From: Cycas panzhihuaensis
Lineage: Eukaryota > Cycadophyta
Assembly (NCBI GenBank): GCA_023213395.1
Contig: CM041465.1
Coordinates: 120,783,741 to 120,847,740 of the forward strand
Length of the DNA: 64,000 nt
Reading direction: 5' to 3'
The notes under the pieces were generated by a model. That model was not told the DNA's origin and did not search any database. It saw only the letters and a program-made list of their open reading frames with translations. Below are positions 23,240-35,677 of this stretch, in pieces. The position numbers were made by a program, and so were the translations under genes. Within the stretch, counting starts at the first letter, position 1. Every line of letters starts with the position of its first letter.

Positions 23240-24740
23240 AACCAAGTTTTCTCTAAATTAATGATGATTAACCTTAGATAATGCCTTAGTGAAAATATCT
23301 ACAACTTAATCTCCAATCCTGCAATGAATCTATTCAATTTATCCTTATTATACTAGCTTTCAAATGTAATGATTCTTGATCTCAACATGTTTTGTTCTAC
23401 TATGCAAGACTAGGTTCTTCATCATCTGAATTATACTCTAATTATTACAATAAATTACTATCGATCCAATATAAGGTTGATGTAGATCCTATAGTATCCT
23501 TCTAAGCTATACTATTTTATGAGCTATTGCTTCAATTTCCTTGTACTCTGGTTTAACTATAAATAAGGAAATTATCAATTATTTCTTCATGTTCCATGTA
23601 ATTGTAGCTGAACCAATGTTGAAAACATAACTTGAATTAGATTTTCTATCCTCAATATTATTTGCCCAATCAGCATCTACATAACTAATCAATCTACATT
23701 TATTTGATGAAGAATATTGAAGTCCATAATTTAAAATTCCTTTGATGTATGTAAGGATCCTTTTGGCTACAATTCAATGTTTTATTTAGAATCTAACATA
23801 AATCTTGAAGTCAAACTCACTATATATGTTATATCTAGTAGAGTATTTATTAAATAAATTAGACCTCCTATCAATTGATAATATAAAGTATGATCAACTG
23901 AAATGAAATCTTCATTTTTGCTTAACTTGAATTTGATTTTCATAGGAGTAGAACTTGAGTTATAATTAATCATGTTTAACTTCTTTAAAATATGCATAAC
24001 ATATTTACATTATGGTGTGTATGCCACTTTCACTTTGCCCTATTTTAATACCGAGAAAATAATGCAATTATCCCAAGCTTGTCATTTAAAATTTTGAATT
24101 TATATCAACCTTGGATTCCTAAAACATCTCATCATTGCTTCCTGTGTAAATGAGATTATCAATATAAAGTGCAATAATTAAGATTAATTTACTAGTTGTC
24201 TTTATATAAATATTGGGATTTGATGGGCTCTTTTCTAAATCCTTAGTTTTGAAAATACTAGTTAATCCTAGAATACAAAGCTCTTGGAGCTTATTTCATT
24301 CCATATAAAACTTTCTTCAACTTACAAACTAAGTGTTTGTGACCTTCCAACTTCAAATCCTTAAAGTTGGGACACAAACTTTTTCATCAACATAACCATT
24401 AAGAAATGTTGATTTAACATCCATATGATATATTATTCAACCTTGATGAGTAGTTAGGGATAAGATACTTTTGACTGTGCCGACCTTACCAACAAGAGCA
24501 AAGGTTTCTTCATAGTCAATTCATTCTTATTGAGCATAACCTTTTGTAATAAGCATTGCCTTACATGTCAATTATACCATCTATTTTGTATTTAGTCTTG
24601 TATATCCACTCGGTTCCAATAACATCTTTACCAATAGTAACTCTACCAAATCCCATGTTTCATTTCTATGCAAGGCATCATATTTTACTTCTATTACTTG
24701 GATCCAAACTTCATTTTCAACAACTTCATCAAATGTTTTA
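23240..24740 (-). pseudogene. pol: Copia-D reverse transcriptase and RNase H
   Basis: The 71-codon frame 23782-23997 reads NYNSSSTPMKIKFKLSKNED then YQLIGGLIYL, the copia segment between RT and RNase H. Toward the left the RNase H end VVDIFTKALSKVNHH lies near 23290-23250. Toward the right RT remnants extend to about 24740. Stops and frame changes are common throughout. Confidence 0.8.
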
Positions 24741-24959
24741 GGTTTATTATTTTTCATTATTTTGAGTTATTAAGGCATAATTTATTATAGCTTGCTATCT
24801 TGTCAACCTTCTTTCAAAATTTGTATCAAGAATATTACTTGGACTATGACTTCTTATAAGTCATTTTAGACCTTTACTTTGCACTTGACTTGAACTTGAA
24901 TTATTTGATGAAGATTGAGTTGGATCAACGTCAATTGCAAACTACTTACCTTTATCAAC

Positions 24960-25184
24960 ATCAAGTTTATATGCAATATATTCATAAAAAATAATATCCT
25001 TACTAATAAAATTTTCCTTAATAGAGTATCAAATAATCTATAGGCATTTTGCTTATCTAAATAGTTTTAAAAAATAGATTTGATAATTTTTTCTTATAAC
25101 TTTATTCTCTTTTCATAATAAACATGCAGATATACAGCACAACCAAGCCCTTTCAAGTTACATCGGGTTTATAACTTGTCCTAA
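24960..25184 (-). pseudogene. pol: Copia-D integrase, distal part
   Basis: Minus strand reads KPDVT, GLGCAVYLHVYYEKRIKL and LDKQNAYRLFDTLLRKI, matching the copia KPSVSHLRVFGC...KRTKLD...KAYRLYNP segment after the catalytic core. Its upstream neighbour in the protein lies at 29620 onward on the other side of Copia-E. Confidence 0.72.
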
Positions 25185-25648
25185 TGATAGAAGAATTAAT
25201 GATTATTTTATTAATTTATCAACAAATCATTTGTATTATTAAATGCAATGTTGTATATACTTTATGTTGAAAGCTTCATTTGTATAAATAGATTTAGTCA
25301 CAACTTAATGTTGTGAACCTAGTTGTGTGGGTTTGATTTTATTCTTATATATAGTTATTGTAAGTTTGTTTAATCATGCAAGGTTCCAATTGTCACCTTG
25401 CATGATCCAACATTAGTATTCTCATTACATTGTGTAACAACCTCTTTTGTTTTATGTACAAGGCCTTTCATATATCTCTTCGTTATATGATGTACTTCAA
25501 TTTTTGACATGAATGAATGAATGCAAGCTTATTTTGGAGCATTTTGAGATTAATTCTAGTGCTTTCAATTTTGTAATTATTATGAATATTTTAGTAGATG
25601 TATTGAGTCTCAAACCTAGGTTAAAACTAGGTAAACCTTCATCATCCA
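25185..25648 (+). repeat. Copia-E 5' LTR
   Basis: Begins TGATAGAAGAATTAATGA; colinear with 29154-29619, with the differences mostly transitions near the right end. The right border is placed where similarity with the other LTR stops (about 25648). No primer site follows it; instead it abuts the reversed end of integrase coding sequence. Confidence 0.72.
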
Positions 25649-27408
25649 ACTCTTTCTTATGTTCCTTTGGTATAAGTATATATGTTGTACAACCAAAAGT
25701 ATGCAAGTGTGAGACTATAGGTTTTTGACCTAACCAAGCCTCCTTAAGAGTGATATTTAACATAGCCTTGATAGGACTTCTATTTGTAAGATATGTTGAT
25801 GTATGAAGGGCTTCATCCATGAAGTAAAGTCTTAAACTCTTAGCAGCAAGCATGGCTTTGCCTTTGCTGATTGGGATTAAATTCATACATTCAACAACTC
25901 CAATTTGCTAAGGACTATATAGGATAAAAAACTATCATTTGATACTATTATCCTTATAGAATTAGGAGAATTCATTAGATGTGTATTCACCTCCATTATC
26001 ACAAGAAATGATTTTTAGTAGCCTTCTATATTCAAGTTCTATTTCATGCTTAAATTCTTTGAATTTGTCAAAAGCTTCTAATTTTTGCCTTATGAAATAT
26101 GCCCAGGCTTTTCTAGAGTAATCATCAATGAATATGATAAAATAATGACAACCTCTAAAGGATGCCTGAGACATGGGCCCACAGATATCTAAATATACCA
26201 GGCCTAAAGGTTCCTTGATGCATTGGGCTCTCCCATTTGACCTAAAAGGAGCCTTATGGGTGTTTGCCCATTACATAAGACTCATAAATACACTTAGTTT
26301 CATTAATGTTTGATATACCATGTACCATATTCAATCTATAAAGCAAATGAAGGCTACCCATATTTAAGTGACCTATGCATTGATGCCATAATAGGTCTTT
26401 CAGAATCTTAGGAGAAACATATGTCTAAGAAGCAAATTGATCATCTAAATTTGATGTTGAAGTAGAAGGATCGGAAGTTGAAGTTGAATTACTACAAGAA
26501 CCAAATTCATGAGTATGGACTAATAGTCTGGTTACAACATCAAACCCGTAGAGTTTTTTATCTCCGTATCTTAAGGTAATTAAGTTGCCATTCAAATCTA
26601 TAATTAGGTATTTTCTAAGATAGCTAAACAAAACATCTATTTTTTATTTATTTATCTAGATAACTAAAAGTAAGTTGTGTGTCATGCCAGGTATATCAAA
26701 TACATTGTTGAGATGATGAGAAGTGTCTGAATTCTTTAGTGAGATAGGAACATTGCCAATATTGGTAACCTCTAGTATACTATCATCTCTAAAATTGATA
26801 GATTGATCCTTAATCAATATTATATTAAGTAGGAGTTTTCTTGAACCTGTCATATATTGAGAAGCACCCAAATCAATCAACTAGGAGATATTAGAATAAT
26901 GAGATGATAAAGCAGCAAGGAAAAGGTTTTGAGAGTAGGCCATGTGGCCTCCCTACTTGTGATTTCTATTCTATTGGTTCCTTTAAGGAGTATTTTGATT
27001 TTATCTCCTCAATCCTTAGTACTTTGATTGATTCTATCTCTCAAGTTCCTGATAGTTTCCACATCCACAAGTTTGATTATCCCACATAGTAGGGCAATTC
27101 TGAAATTGTTGCTACTGAATATCAACTCTCGTTTTCCTACAATTTAGTATTATGTGTCTAGATTTACCATAATAGTGATAAATAACATGAGAATTATAAG
27201 ATGCTTGCGGTTGATGTGGCTAATATAACTATTAATTAGCTACTAATAAGGTTGTTGGTTCAAATTCATTAAACCAAATTAATATGTCAATTGTGGATAT
27301 TAAGGACTTCTTTTTATGTGTGGCTATAAATGATGGTATGGAAGAGGAATCACCAATTGCTTCTCATGCTCCATAAAATTTCCTCCAATACACATGGCTC
27401 TAATATCA
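25649..27408 (-). pseudogene. pol: Reversed gag-protease-integrase block in Copia-E
   Basis: Minus strand, right to left: primer site TGATATTAGAGC (27397-27408, two transitions from canonical), a short gag remnant with knuckle YHYYGKSRHIILNC (first two Cys changed to Tyr; about 27180-27130), protease LIDLGASQYMTGS (26656-26880; Ser of D-S-G replaced by Leu), integrase core FIIFIDDYSRKAWAYFIRQK and SCDNGGEYTSNEF (25962-26174), and YLTNRSPIKAMLNITLKEAW to IPKEHKKE (25649-25886). The N-terminal half of gag is missing. Only the first part of Pol is here; RT lies to the right on the opposite strand. Confidence 0.8.
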
Positions 27409-29153
27409 ACATTTACTCTTGGTTCACATATGCACCACTTACCTCTACATCTACATCTATACGTACTTCGAAACAGTTGCCCAAATAACAAATGCAAATG
27501 ATCTCTTATACTCCTTCACCACTACAACAAGGAAAGAGACAATCAAAACATAAGTCATCCACTAACGTTACCTTAATGGTAGAAGTATTGTTGGCTCTGA
27601 AACCCTCTACCTTTAAGGAAGTTACTGCAGATTCAAAATGGTAAGTAACAATGACTAAAGAAATGAATTATATCCTATAGAATGATACTGAGGAGCTTGT
27701 TGAGTTATTTGAATGGAAGAAACTGATTAATTATAGATGGATTTACAAAATAAAATTTCATAGACATGGCTCTATTTAGTGACATAAAGCTCGTTTGATT
27801 GCCAAAGGTTTTAAATTGATTGAAGAAATTGACTATGATGACACATTTGTACCAATTGATAACATGGCCATTACTAGGCTTGTTTTGGTACTTACATCTC
27901 AATTTAAATGGTCAATATACCAAATGGATGTAAAAAATACCTTTTTAAATAGTGATTTGAAAGAGGAAATCTATATAAATCAGCCTCTCGACTTTGTTAT
28001 TCGTGGAAAAGAACACCTAGTCTATAAACTTAAAAAGGCATCATATAGTCTTACAAAATTAGCTCGCACTTAGTACATGAAAATTGATAATTATGTTTAG
28101 AAGCATAGACTCATTTGTTTATCTTCATATTTAAATCTATATATCAAAATCCATAATGGTTTGATCACTCTGGTTGTATTTTATATCAATGATTTATTGA
28201 TAACTAGGAGTGACATAGAGTGGGTTACATATCTCTAGGGAGAACTGAAAAGTAGCTTTGAGATAACTGACATTGAGTTGCTCCACTATTTTCTTGGCAT
28301 AGAAGTCTAGTAGGATTAGTAGGATCTAGGTCATGTTTTCTTTTCACAATCAAAATATATAAAGAAAATTCTTCAAAAATATAATATGGATAAATGTAAA
28401 TGATTACCAACTCCTATGGAGACAAGTCTAAAATTAGATATTAATGAGTGTGGAAAAGCTATGGATCTAATGTTGTATAAACAACTTATGGGAAAACTAA
28501 TTTACCTCACTCATACTCAACCAGACATTACCTGTACCATTGGAATTTATTCTAAGTTCATGACATAGCCCAAAATTTCACATTAGAAAGTAGTAATAAG
28601 GATCCTAAAATATCTTCGACGTACTCTTCAGTTTCGACTTGATTACTATCATGTGGAGAATCCTTTGTTGATAGGTTACATAGATGCATATTGGGTTAGA
28701 TGTAAATATAGTCATAGATTAATCCCATACTACTATTTCAGCCTGGGTTCTGCTTTAGTTTCATGGTCCTACAAAAAGCAACCTAATATCACACTATCTT
28801 TAACTAAAGTTGAGTATAAAGATGTCATTAGTGTAGATGTTGAGGCTATCTAGTTTAGAAGGATTCTTGAAGAGCTTGATATCAGTCAAACACAAGCTAC
28901 ATCATTATTTTATGACAGTCAAAGTGTTCTCAAATTAACTAACAAGCACGTCTTCAATGTCAGAACCAAACACATTAAGGTTCACTATCACTTCATTATG
29001 GAACCTATACAAGATGGTAAGATTAATTTGATCTACAAGCCTACCGAAGAACAAACTACAGATATCTTCATAAAAGAACTCTCTCACAACAAATTCAAAA
29101 GGTTTCAACTTGGCCTCGATGTTAAAATTAATGAACTCATCGTTAAGGGAAGG
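27409..29153 (+). pseudogene. pol: Copia-E reverse transcriptase and RNase H
   Basis: Plus strand begins directly in the integrase-RT linker (STSTSIRTSKQLPK, KPSTFKEV), then RT: WIYKIKFHRHGS, LIAKGFKLIEEIDYDDTFVP, WSIYQMDVKNTFLNSDL, VFYINDLLI (catalytic box, Y-I-N-D instead of Y-V-D-D, about 28170), LLHYFLGIEV, then RNase H GYIDAYWVRCKYSHR, ALVSWSYKKQPNITLSLT, DSQSVLKL and TTDIFIKELSHNKF, ending ELIVKGR before the polypurine tract AAGGGAAGG (29145-29153). Stops are scattered through the frame. Confidence 0.85.
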
Positions 29154-29619
29154 TGATAGAAGAATTAATAACTATTTCATTAATTCATCAATAAATCATT
29201 GGTGTTATTAAGTATGATATTGTATATACTTTATTTGGGGGCTCTAATTATGTTAATAAGTTTAGTCACAACTTAATATTATGAATCTAATTATGTGGGG
29301 TTGATTTTATCCTCATATGTAATTGCTGTAAGTTTATTTAATCATGCAATGTGTTAATTGTCACCTTGTATCATCCTACGTTAGTATTCTCATTACGTTG
29401 TGTAAAAGCCTCTTTTGTTTCATATACAAGGCTTTTTATATATCTCTTCATTATATGATGTACTTTGATTTTTGATATAAATGAATGAATGCAAGCTTAT
29501 TTTGGAGCATTTTGAGATTAATTCCAATGCTTTCAATTTTGTTATTGTTCTGAATGTTTTGGTGGATGTATTGAGTCTCAAACCTAGGTTGAAACCAAGC
29601 GAATCTTCATCCCTTTTCA
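29154..29619 (+). repeat. Copia-E 3' LTR
   Basis: Begins TGATAGAAGAATTAATAACT directly after the polypurine tract and ends CCCTTTTCA, 466 bp. Followed by CTAA, also present just before the 5' LTR. Colinear with 25185-25648. Confidence 0.75.
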
Positions 29620-30300
29620 CTAAGGTCCTTTTGAAGCTAAGTCCACCAATATCTTAGTAGTACTTCTATTTAAAAAATAAATTGTAGTATTTACTACTTC
29701 AATCCAAAATTCATCACCAAGTCCCTTTGCTTTGAGCATGCATCTTGTTATTTTTATAACAATTATTATTTTCTTTTAAACTACTCCATTTTGCTAAGGT
29801 GTATATGGAGTTGTGATTTGTCTTCTTATTCCAACATCATTGCAAAAATATCTTAAATTATTTGAAATGAATTCTTCCCCATTATCTGAATAGAGAATAT
29901 ATATCCACTTTATCTTTCATCCATTACTTTAAATTTAACAAATCTAAAAGATGTTTCTAATATTTCCCTAAGAAAGTATGTCCAAATCTTTCTTGTAAAA
30001 TCATTAACTAAGATCATGAAGGATTTAACATTTCCAAGTGATGATGTTCCATAAGACTATATAAATCAGTATGCATAAATTCTAAAAGATGGTGGGATTA
30101 ATATTGAGTTTTTAAAAAACTATCTCTATGTTGTTTACCATAAATGTAACCTTTGCACACACCATCATTGCTTTAAATGAATGGAATACCTTTAACTATT
30201 TCTTTCTTCGTTAAAGTAATAAGTCCAACATATTGAGATAACCATAGTGATAATGCTAAAGTACACAATTATTAACAATTGAAGCATTCAAGACTTGAGA
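29620..30300 (-). pseudogene. pol: Copia-D integrase, proximal part
   Basis: Minus strand, right to left: GVCKGYIYGKQHRDSF (GAG-pre-integrase Cys pair), MEHHHLEMLN, then ERFGHTFLGKY, a WGRIHFK-type Asp-region, an NHNSIYTLAKW (TPYTPQQNGV-type Glu region) and DEFWIEVVNTTIYFLNRSTTK. These are copia integrase landmarks in order. The frame shifts several times. Ends at the Copia-E border (29620) and at the Gypsy-F border (30318). Confidence 0.75.
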
Positions 30301-30318
30301 TGGTCAACAAAGCACGAG

Positions 30319-30801
30319 TGTGGAAATTCCATGGGGGATTCACACCTCAAATGTTGATAAATTTTTACATACTAGACTCACTTGAAAATTAATTAACTTA
30401 TCTAAGGAAAAGAAAGTTATACTAAAACTACTATTGTATAATTCAAAAATAGATTAAAATATGAAGTAAAATAATATATATAACAACCAAAGACTTACAA
30501 GATATGAACACTTGAACCTGACTCCATCTTCTAGGTGAGATATCCTCCAAACTACTATCTTTAAGGTTAGAAATATGGCACATCTAAAACTTCTCAAAAT
30601 GCCCAAGAACAAGCTTGAATAGCCTTATAAATAGGTAGGTAGAATGATACCAAAGATTTTGGATAAAAGGGATAGTAGAAGTTGGCCAAAATACTCTTAA
30701 ATTCAATTAGAAAGTGTCATAAATACTGCTAGTTTGAAGTTGGTCAAACTGAAATAACATACATAATAGATTTTAGCCAAACTATAAAAAGGAATGCTAT
30801 A
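30319..30801 (-). repeat. Gypsy-F 3' LTR
   Basis: Plus strand begins TGTGGAAATTCC and ends GGAATGCTATA, followed by AGTCCCTTCCCTT (30802-30814), on the minus strand the polypurine tract AAGGGAAGGGACT. 483 bp, colinear with the 5' LTR across the LINE insertion. Confidence 0.85.
30623..30635 (-). promoter_or_regulatory. TATA-like box in Gypsy-F LTR
   Basis: Minus strand CCTATTTATAAGG. The equivalent position in the other LTR (34478-34491) also keeps a TATTTATAAG core, so the motif is conserved between the two copies. Promoter role is inferred from position in the LTR. Confidence 0.4.
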
Positions 30802-31049
30802 AGTCCCTTCCCTTGAAAACATGGTTTGCCGCAAAGCATGGATAAAGTATGGTGTTGATGGTACCATTCTTCTATCTCACAAGCTACATATTCCTAATTT
30901 AGTATCTTCCAGCTAATGAGATATTCTTGGGATTTTCTGGAGCATAGTCTTTTTGTTTGAATTTGCAGAATTCCCTCTAGTTTATAATGATCTTGCCTTC
31001 ATCGCCAAGTACCTATAATGATGTTTAAGGTATGATATTTTATCCAAAT

Positions 31050-32340
31050 TTTTGTTCAAGACATGATATATGAAAGATGTTATAGATTCGGTTGTTCGAA
31101 GGAAGGTCCAACATGTATGCTACTTCCTCCACCTTATTGATAATTTGATAAGGGCTAAAGAATTATAGTTGTAGTTCATGTTTTTCTAATTATTTATATA
31201 GTTGGATTCTTAAGAAGACCCAATCTCCTCCCATAAAGGCTCTTTCCATTCTATGCAAATATATATGTTGTTTCATTTAGTTCTTGGGTAGGTTGAGGTT
31301 GTCCTTCTACAATTGTATTGTTTGTTCTATTTGATCATATTATTCTTGAATCATCTGTATGCTGGAGATCTTTGATTGTGTGAGGATGGTTATAGGTTCA
31401 AACCCATATAAAGTGTGGAATGGGGTTATTTTTATAGAAGTATAGTACGTGGTGTTGTACCACCATTCAGTGAGTTAGAACCATTTGTACCATTGTCATT
31501 ATTTATTTGACATAAAGTTTTGAAGGTACCTTTTTAGACATTTATTTATAACTTTAATTTATCCATCAATTTGGGGTTAATAGGCCATACTCATGGATAA
31601 TTTTATGCTTGCTAGTTTGAATAGCTCTTACTAGAAGTGGCTAGTGAACTTAAGATTGCAAACGTTGATTATAACTTTTGGAAATCCATGTAGGTGGTAT
31701 ATCTCCTTTACGTAAATCTCAATAATTTGATTGGCTTTTGTTATTGCCTATGTACCCTTAAAATGATCATATTTTACTAATCGATCAACGATAACAAAAA
31801 TGGCATCCTTGCCTTCTGACTTTAGAAATTCAGTTATGAAATCCATCCAAACTTCTTCCTATTTTTGTTCTGGTATATATAGAGGTTAGGAAAGGCTAAG
31901 ACTCTTTATACTTTAGCTTTTGTTCCTTTGGCAAGTATCCCATTAAAAAATAAACTTATGTACATCTACTTTTATCCCCTTCAAAAAAAATTGTTTCGTA
32001 ATTTGTAATATGTTTTATTAATCTCTATGTGTCTGATTATTCATACGACGTGGGCCTCATCTAGTAATTTTGTCCTTAGGGCTGATGATACCAATACAAA
32101 TATTTTCTCTTTTTGTAGGATTAATTTTCCCTAGAGTTCATATTTTCTTGACTCTCTTGGCTTGATCTCCTTTAATAATTTTTTAGAGGCTAGATCATCT
32201 AATACTCATGAGTTAGCTCTTCTACCCAACTAGGAATAGTTACAAAGATGGCTTGTATGGAGACATCCTCATTTTTAGGTTTGAGTATCCTAGATAGTGC
32301 GTGAGCAATAACATTCACTTTACCTATTTTTTATATGATT
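31050..32340 (-). pseudogene. pol: Gypsy-F RNase H end and integrase
   Basis: Minus strand starts KVNVIAHALSRILKPK (end of RNase H, normally ADALSR), then the integrase zinc region, [46 protein letters not shown] and further down HTLYGFEPIT, HLHRMERAFMGGDWVFLRIQ, EEVAYMLDLPSNNRIYNIFH and an ISCLKQ-type end near 31050. This order matches gypsy integrase through its C-terminal GPY/F-like region. Many stops. Confidence 0.82.
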
Positions 32341-33860
32341 GTAAAATCAAGGGGGTGGTAGGGTCGGGGTGGGTGGGGGTTCTTGAAAGACTTTGTTATA
32401 TTGATCTATGATGGACTGTATTTCTAGTGGGATGTCCTTAATTATGACTTTATAGTATGTCATTATATATGAGGTACGGTTTTTCTCTAGTATTTTCTAC
32501 ATGTGATGTGATGTCACCAGTTGGGTGGATGGTGTGGGGGGTGCTTATAGCTTGTATTTGTGCCCCTTTTGATAGAAGCTCATGAATCAATTCCTATAGT
32601 TGATGATAATGTTTCCTAGATTCTATAACTATTATATTCCCAAGATAACATCAACTCCTCCTATTGGCATGGTGAACATACACATAATTGTGGTGTAATT
32701 TGTAATTTGAAGACTCACCCTTGGATTATAACCTATACATATCATGGTTTTACCATTGGTGTTAACAACTTAGAATACAGTAGGGGATTAGATGGGTAAA
32801 CCCAATTTTTTTGTTGTCAGTTTGTTGATGAAATTATATGTGCTACCATTGTTAATCAAGATTGCAATTTTAGCTACCTTGATTGTTCCCTAAAAACGTA
32901 GTGTTTGTGGGTGTTAACTACTTCTATAATTGCTTGTAATGATATTTATATATTTTTTGTATCGGTGTTGAGTATTCTTCAATCTTTCCCTTGTCATGAG
33001 CATTTGATGGTCCTTCCTCAATTTTGTCTACAATATATACATCCTTAGTATTGATCATGAATACCTTCTATAAGGGACATTTATGGTCATGGTTCTATTT
33101 TCTCCTACATTAAAAATGGGTACCTTTCTTAAGATGCTCTACTTTTGATATTGTATTCCCAACAAATCCTTCTTTATTTTCTTTTATAATTGGGGCTTCC
33201 TCTTTTATTCCTGATATGTTCCAGTTTGATTAAAAATTTTGACCCTAGTGGTGGGGAAATTCAATTTAACAAGTATAGTTTTGTCTTCCTTCTTTATACT
33301 TGACTTCCATATTCTTAGCATGGAATATAGTTTCGCTTAAGGTAATTGCTCTAATTATTTTTAGGCAGTATGTGATATTTCCTTTGAATCCTACGATATA
33401 AGCTTAGATGAGTAATTCTTTTGCAAATTTGTGATCAACCAATTTATGTAAAGTTTAAAATTGTTTGGTATAATATTGAATCAAACTGATTTGTTAGAAG
33501 TGCATTAGTTAAGTGAAGTAATCAATATTCCATATGTCTTCATATTGTTCTATAAGGAATTTTTTTAGAAAGATCTAGTTGTCATTCTTTGTTCCTCCAT
33601 AGAATTTCCTCCATTAATGAAACCACTTAAGTGCCTTTCTATGTAAGTGGAGAGATGCCACTAGATTTTTTGTTCCCTACTCGACAATGTGTTTGTTTAG
33701 AAATAAAGTTCCATCTAGATGATCCAACTATAGATGTCCCTTGATTTATTGAGCTTAATTTTTTTAAGAAAAAATTTAGTACCTTCAAGACCCTTTCTTG
33801 GTTTGAACTACCATTCCTCTTGGTTTTTCTTTTGATATTTAACTCTTCCTTCATCCAATA
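32341..33860 (-). pseudogene. gag: Gypsy-F gag and protease
   Basis: Gag includes the 71-codon frame 33639-33854 and a zinc knuckle near 33130-33070 that reads HF, stop, CRRK, stop, NHDHKCP, comparable to the gypsy C-F-K-C-G-E-K...GHKC type. Protease: KIAILINNGSTYNFINKLTT at about 32880-32820 (D-S-G-S/T now N-N-G-S) with GGVDVILGI near 32650. Then a linker IQSIIDQYNKVFQEPPP (about 32400) that normally leads into RT; here it runs into a G-rich tract at 32350-32385 and the RT is absent. Confidence 0.75.
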
Positions 33861-34157
33861 TTCTTACCTTATCTTTGAGGTACTATTTCCTCTTTTGGGA
33901 TACCTAGAGCATTTCTTTGATCTTAGTTATAGATTTTTCCATGCAAACTCTATCATTAGTTATGTTGTCTACCCTTCTATTTACATCTTTGATAGTTGTA
34001 TATGGTTGACTTATCATTTTACTAATTATGAGTGTCTTCCCTGATCTTAGCTCCGTTATAAGGAAAAAGGGGAATAAAATGGGCCTGTTTTCTTATTTGG
34101 TTGTTATGTTAATATTTATTGAGCTTGAACTTCTCTGCAAGATGCCTCAATAATGAG

Positions 34158-34169
34158 GCCCTAATGCCA
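34158..34169 (-). other. Gypsy-F primer binding site
   Basis: Minus strand TGGCATTAGGGC differs from TGGTATCAGAGC by three transitions and lies two bases inside the 5' LTR. Identified as the initiator tRNA-Met type by position and similarity. Confidence 0.6.
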
Positions 34170-34609
34170 CTTATAGGAATCCCACAGGAATTCATACATT
34201 AAATACTGATAAATTTTTATATGCTAGACTTACTTAAAGGCTAATTAAGCAAGTTATCAAGAGAAAAGAAAGTTATACTAAAACTACTATTGTATAGTTA
34301 AAAAATAGACTAAAATATTAAGTAAGATAATATATATAACTACCAAAGACTTACAAGATAAACACTTGAATTTGGCTCCCTCTTCGAGGCAAGGTATCCT
34401 CTAAATTGTTGCCTTTAAGGCTAGAAATATGGAAGATCCAAAACTCCTTAAGATAACCAAGAACAAGGTCGAATAGACTTATAAATATATAAGTAGAATA
34501 ATACTAGAGATTTTGACTAAGAAGAATAGTAGAAGTCAACCATAATACTCTTAAAAGTCAACTAAAAAGTAACATAAATATTGTTAGTATAAATCCAACT
34601 AGCTGTGAT

Positions 34610-35340
34610 CCTCTCTCTCCCTTTCTCTACATAATTATGGCAGAAATGTTGGGAAGAGCCTTGGAGACAACTAGAAGGCAAGGGATTATCAAAGGCATAA
34701 AATTGACATCAGGGGTGGACAATGTAGTCCACTACTAATTCGTGGATGATAATATCTTCTTAAGGAAGGCTACCATTATAGAGGCATCTAAATTCAAGGA
34801 GATCTTGGGATATTTTGAGAGGGCTATGAACCAGAAGATAAGTTTGAACAAGAGTAATGTCTACTTCATAAATACCCTGGGGTGCACCTAAGGTAGGATC
34901 AACAGGATTTTTGGGATGGGTATTAAGAAGCTCCCTTCAACTTACCTCGGTTTGCCTCTCTTCGTAGGTAAGATGACTAAGGAAATGTGGAACCCCCTCA
35001 TCGATAGAATGGCAAGGAAGCTGGCTGGCTAGAAAGGTGCCCTTTTAAGTCTAATGGGGAAGCTCCAGCTAGTGGCTTCTACACTTTAGATCATCTTAGT
35101 CTTCTGGATGTCTATTTTCAGAATGCCGCTTGGAATCTCGGATACTATTGAAACCATCCAAAAGAGATTTCTCTGGTCCGGGGCAGAGAACAAAGACAAG
35201 ATACACTTGGTGAGCTGGAATAAAGTTTGTACTCTGAAATGGGCTAGAGGTCTCAATCTCAAAAGGATTCCATCTTTTAATGTTGCTCTTAGGGCCAAGA
35301 TGGGCCGGTGATTAATCAAAAGGGGAGAGAGACTGTGGGA
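34610..35340 (+). pseudogene. LINE reverse transcriptase, C-terminal part
   Basis: Reads FLYIIMAEMLGRALETTRRQ, then FVDDNIFLRKA with the catalytic box F-V-D-D (about 34738-34760), AMNQKISLNKSNVYF, STYLGLPLFVGK and FLWSGAENKDKIHLVSWNKV (34600s to 35240). This is the plant L1 RT palm, thumb and connector. A few in-frame stops (for example directly before FVDD) show decay. Confidence 0.88.
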
Positions 35341-35677
35341 GAAGATTCTAACACAAAAATATCTTCAAGGTGGCTCGCCGGTTGGCTCAACCATATGGAG
35401 GAGTATCCTCAAAGCCTAGAAAGCTATTAGAGAAGGCCTAAAATGGAGATTGGGAGATGGAAGCTCCATTAGGTTCTGGGAGGATGTGTGGTGTTGTGAT
35501 AAGGCCTTAAAGAAATACCCTGATTTAGTTCCTATCCAGGGCCCCTGTGCTAGGCAATATGGATTACATGTAAAGGATTACTAGACCGGGATTGGAAGAA
35601 ATAGAAGTTCGAGAAACTTTGAGGAATTCTAGGAGGCACAACCTCTATAGGAGGGTCTTTACAAAATCAAAAGGATT

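Larger units (their letters stand above)
25185..29619 (+). mobile_element. Copia-E, copia element with inverted 5' block
   Basis: Two direct LTRs (25185-25648 and 29154-29619) enclose about 3.5 kb. RT, RNase H and the polypurine tract are on the plus strand in the correct place, but the PBS-gag-PR-INT block (25649-27408) is on the minus strand. The sequence CTAA lies just outside both ends (25181-25184, 29620-29623), a possible shortened target duplication. It sits inside the integrase of Copia-D. That the minus block belongs to the same element is inference (see findings). Confidence 0.7.

Noticed and set aside
25185-29640. Segmental duplication of the interval ending at about 25650 and 29619
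   Set aside because: The shared segment begins TGATAG directly after a polypurine tract in one copy and is bounded by CTAA on the outside of both, so an LTR pair explains it better.
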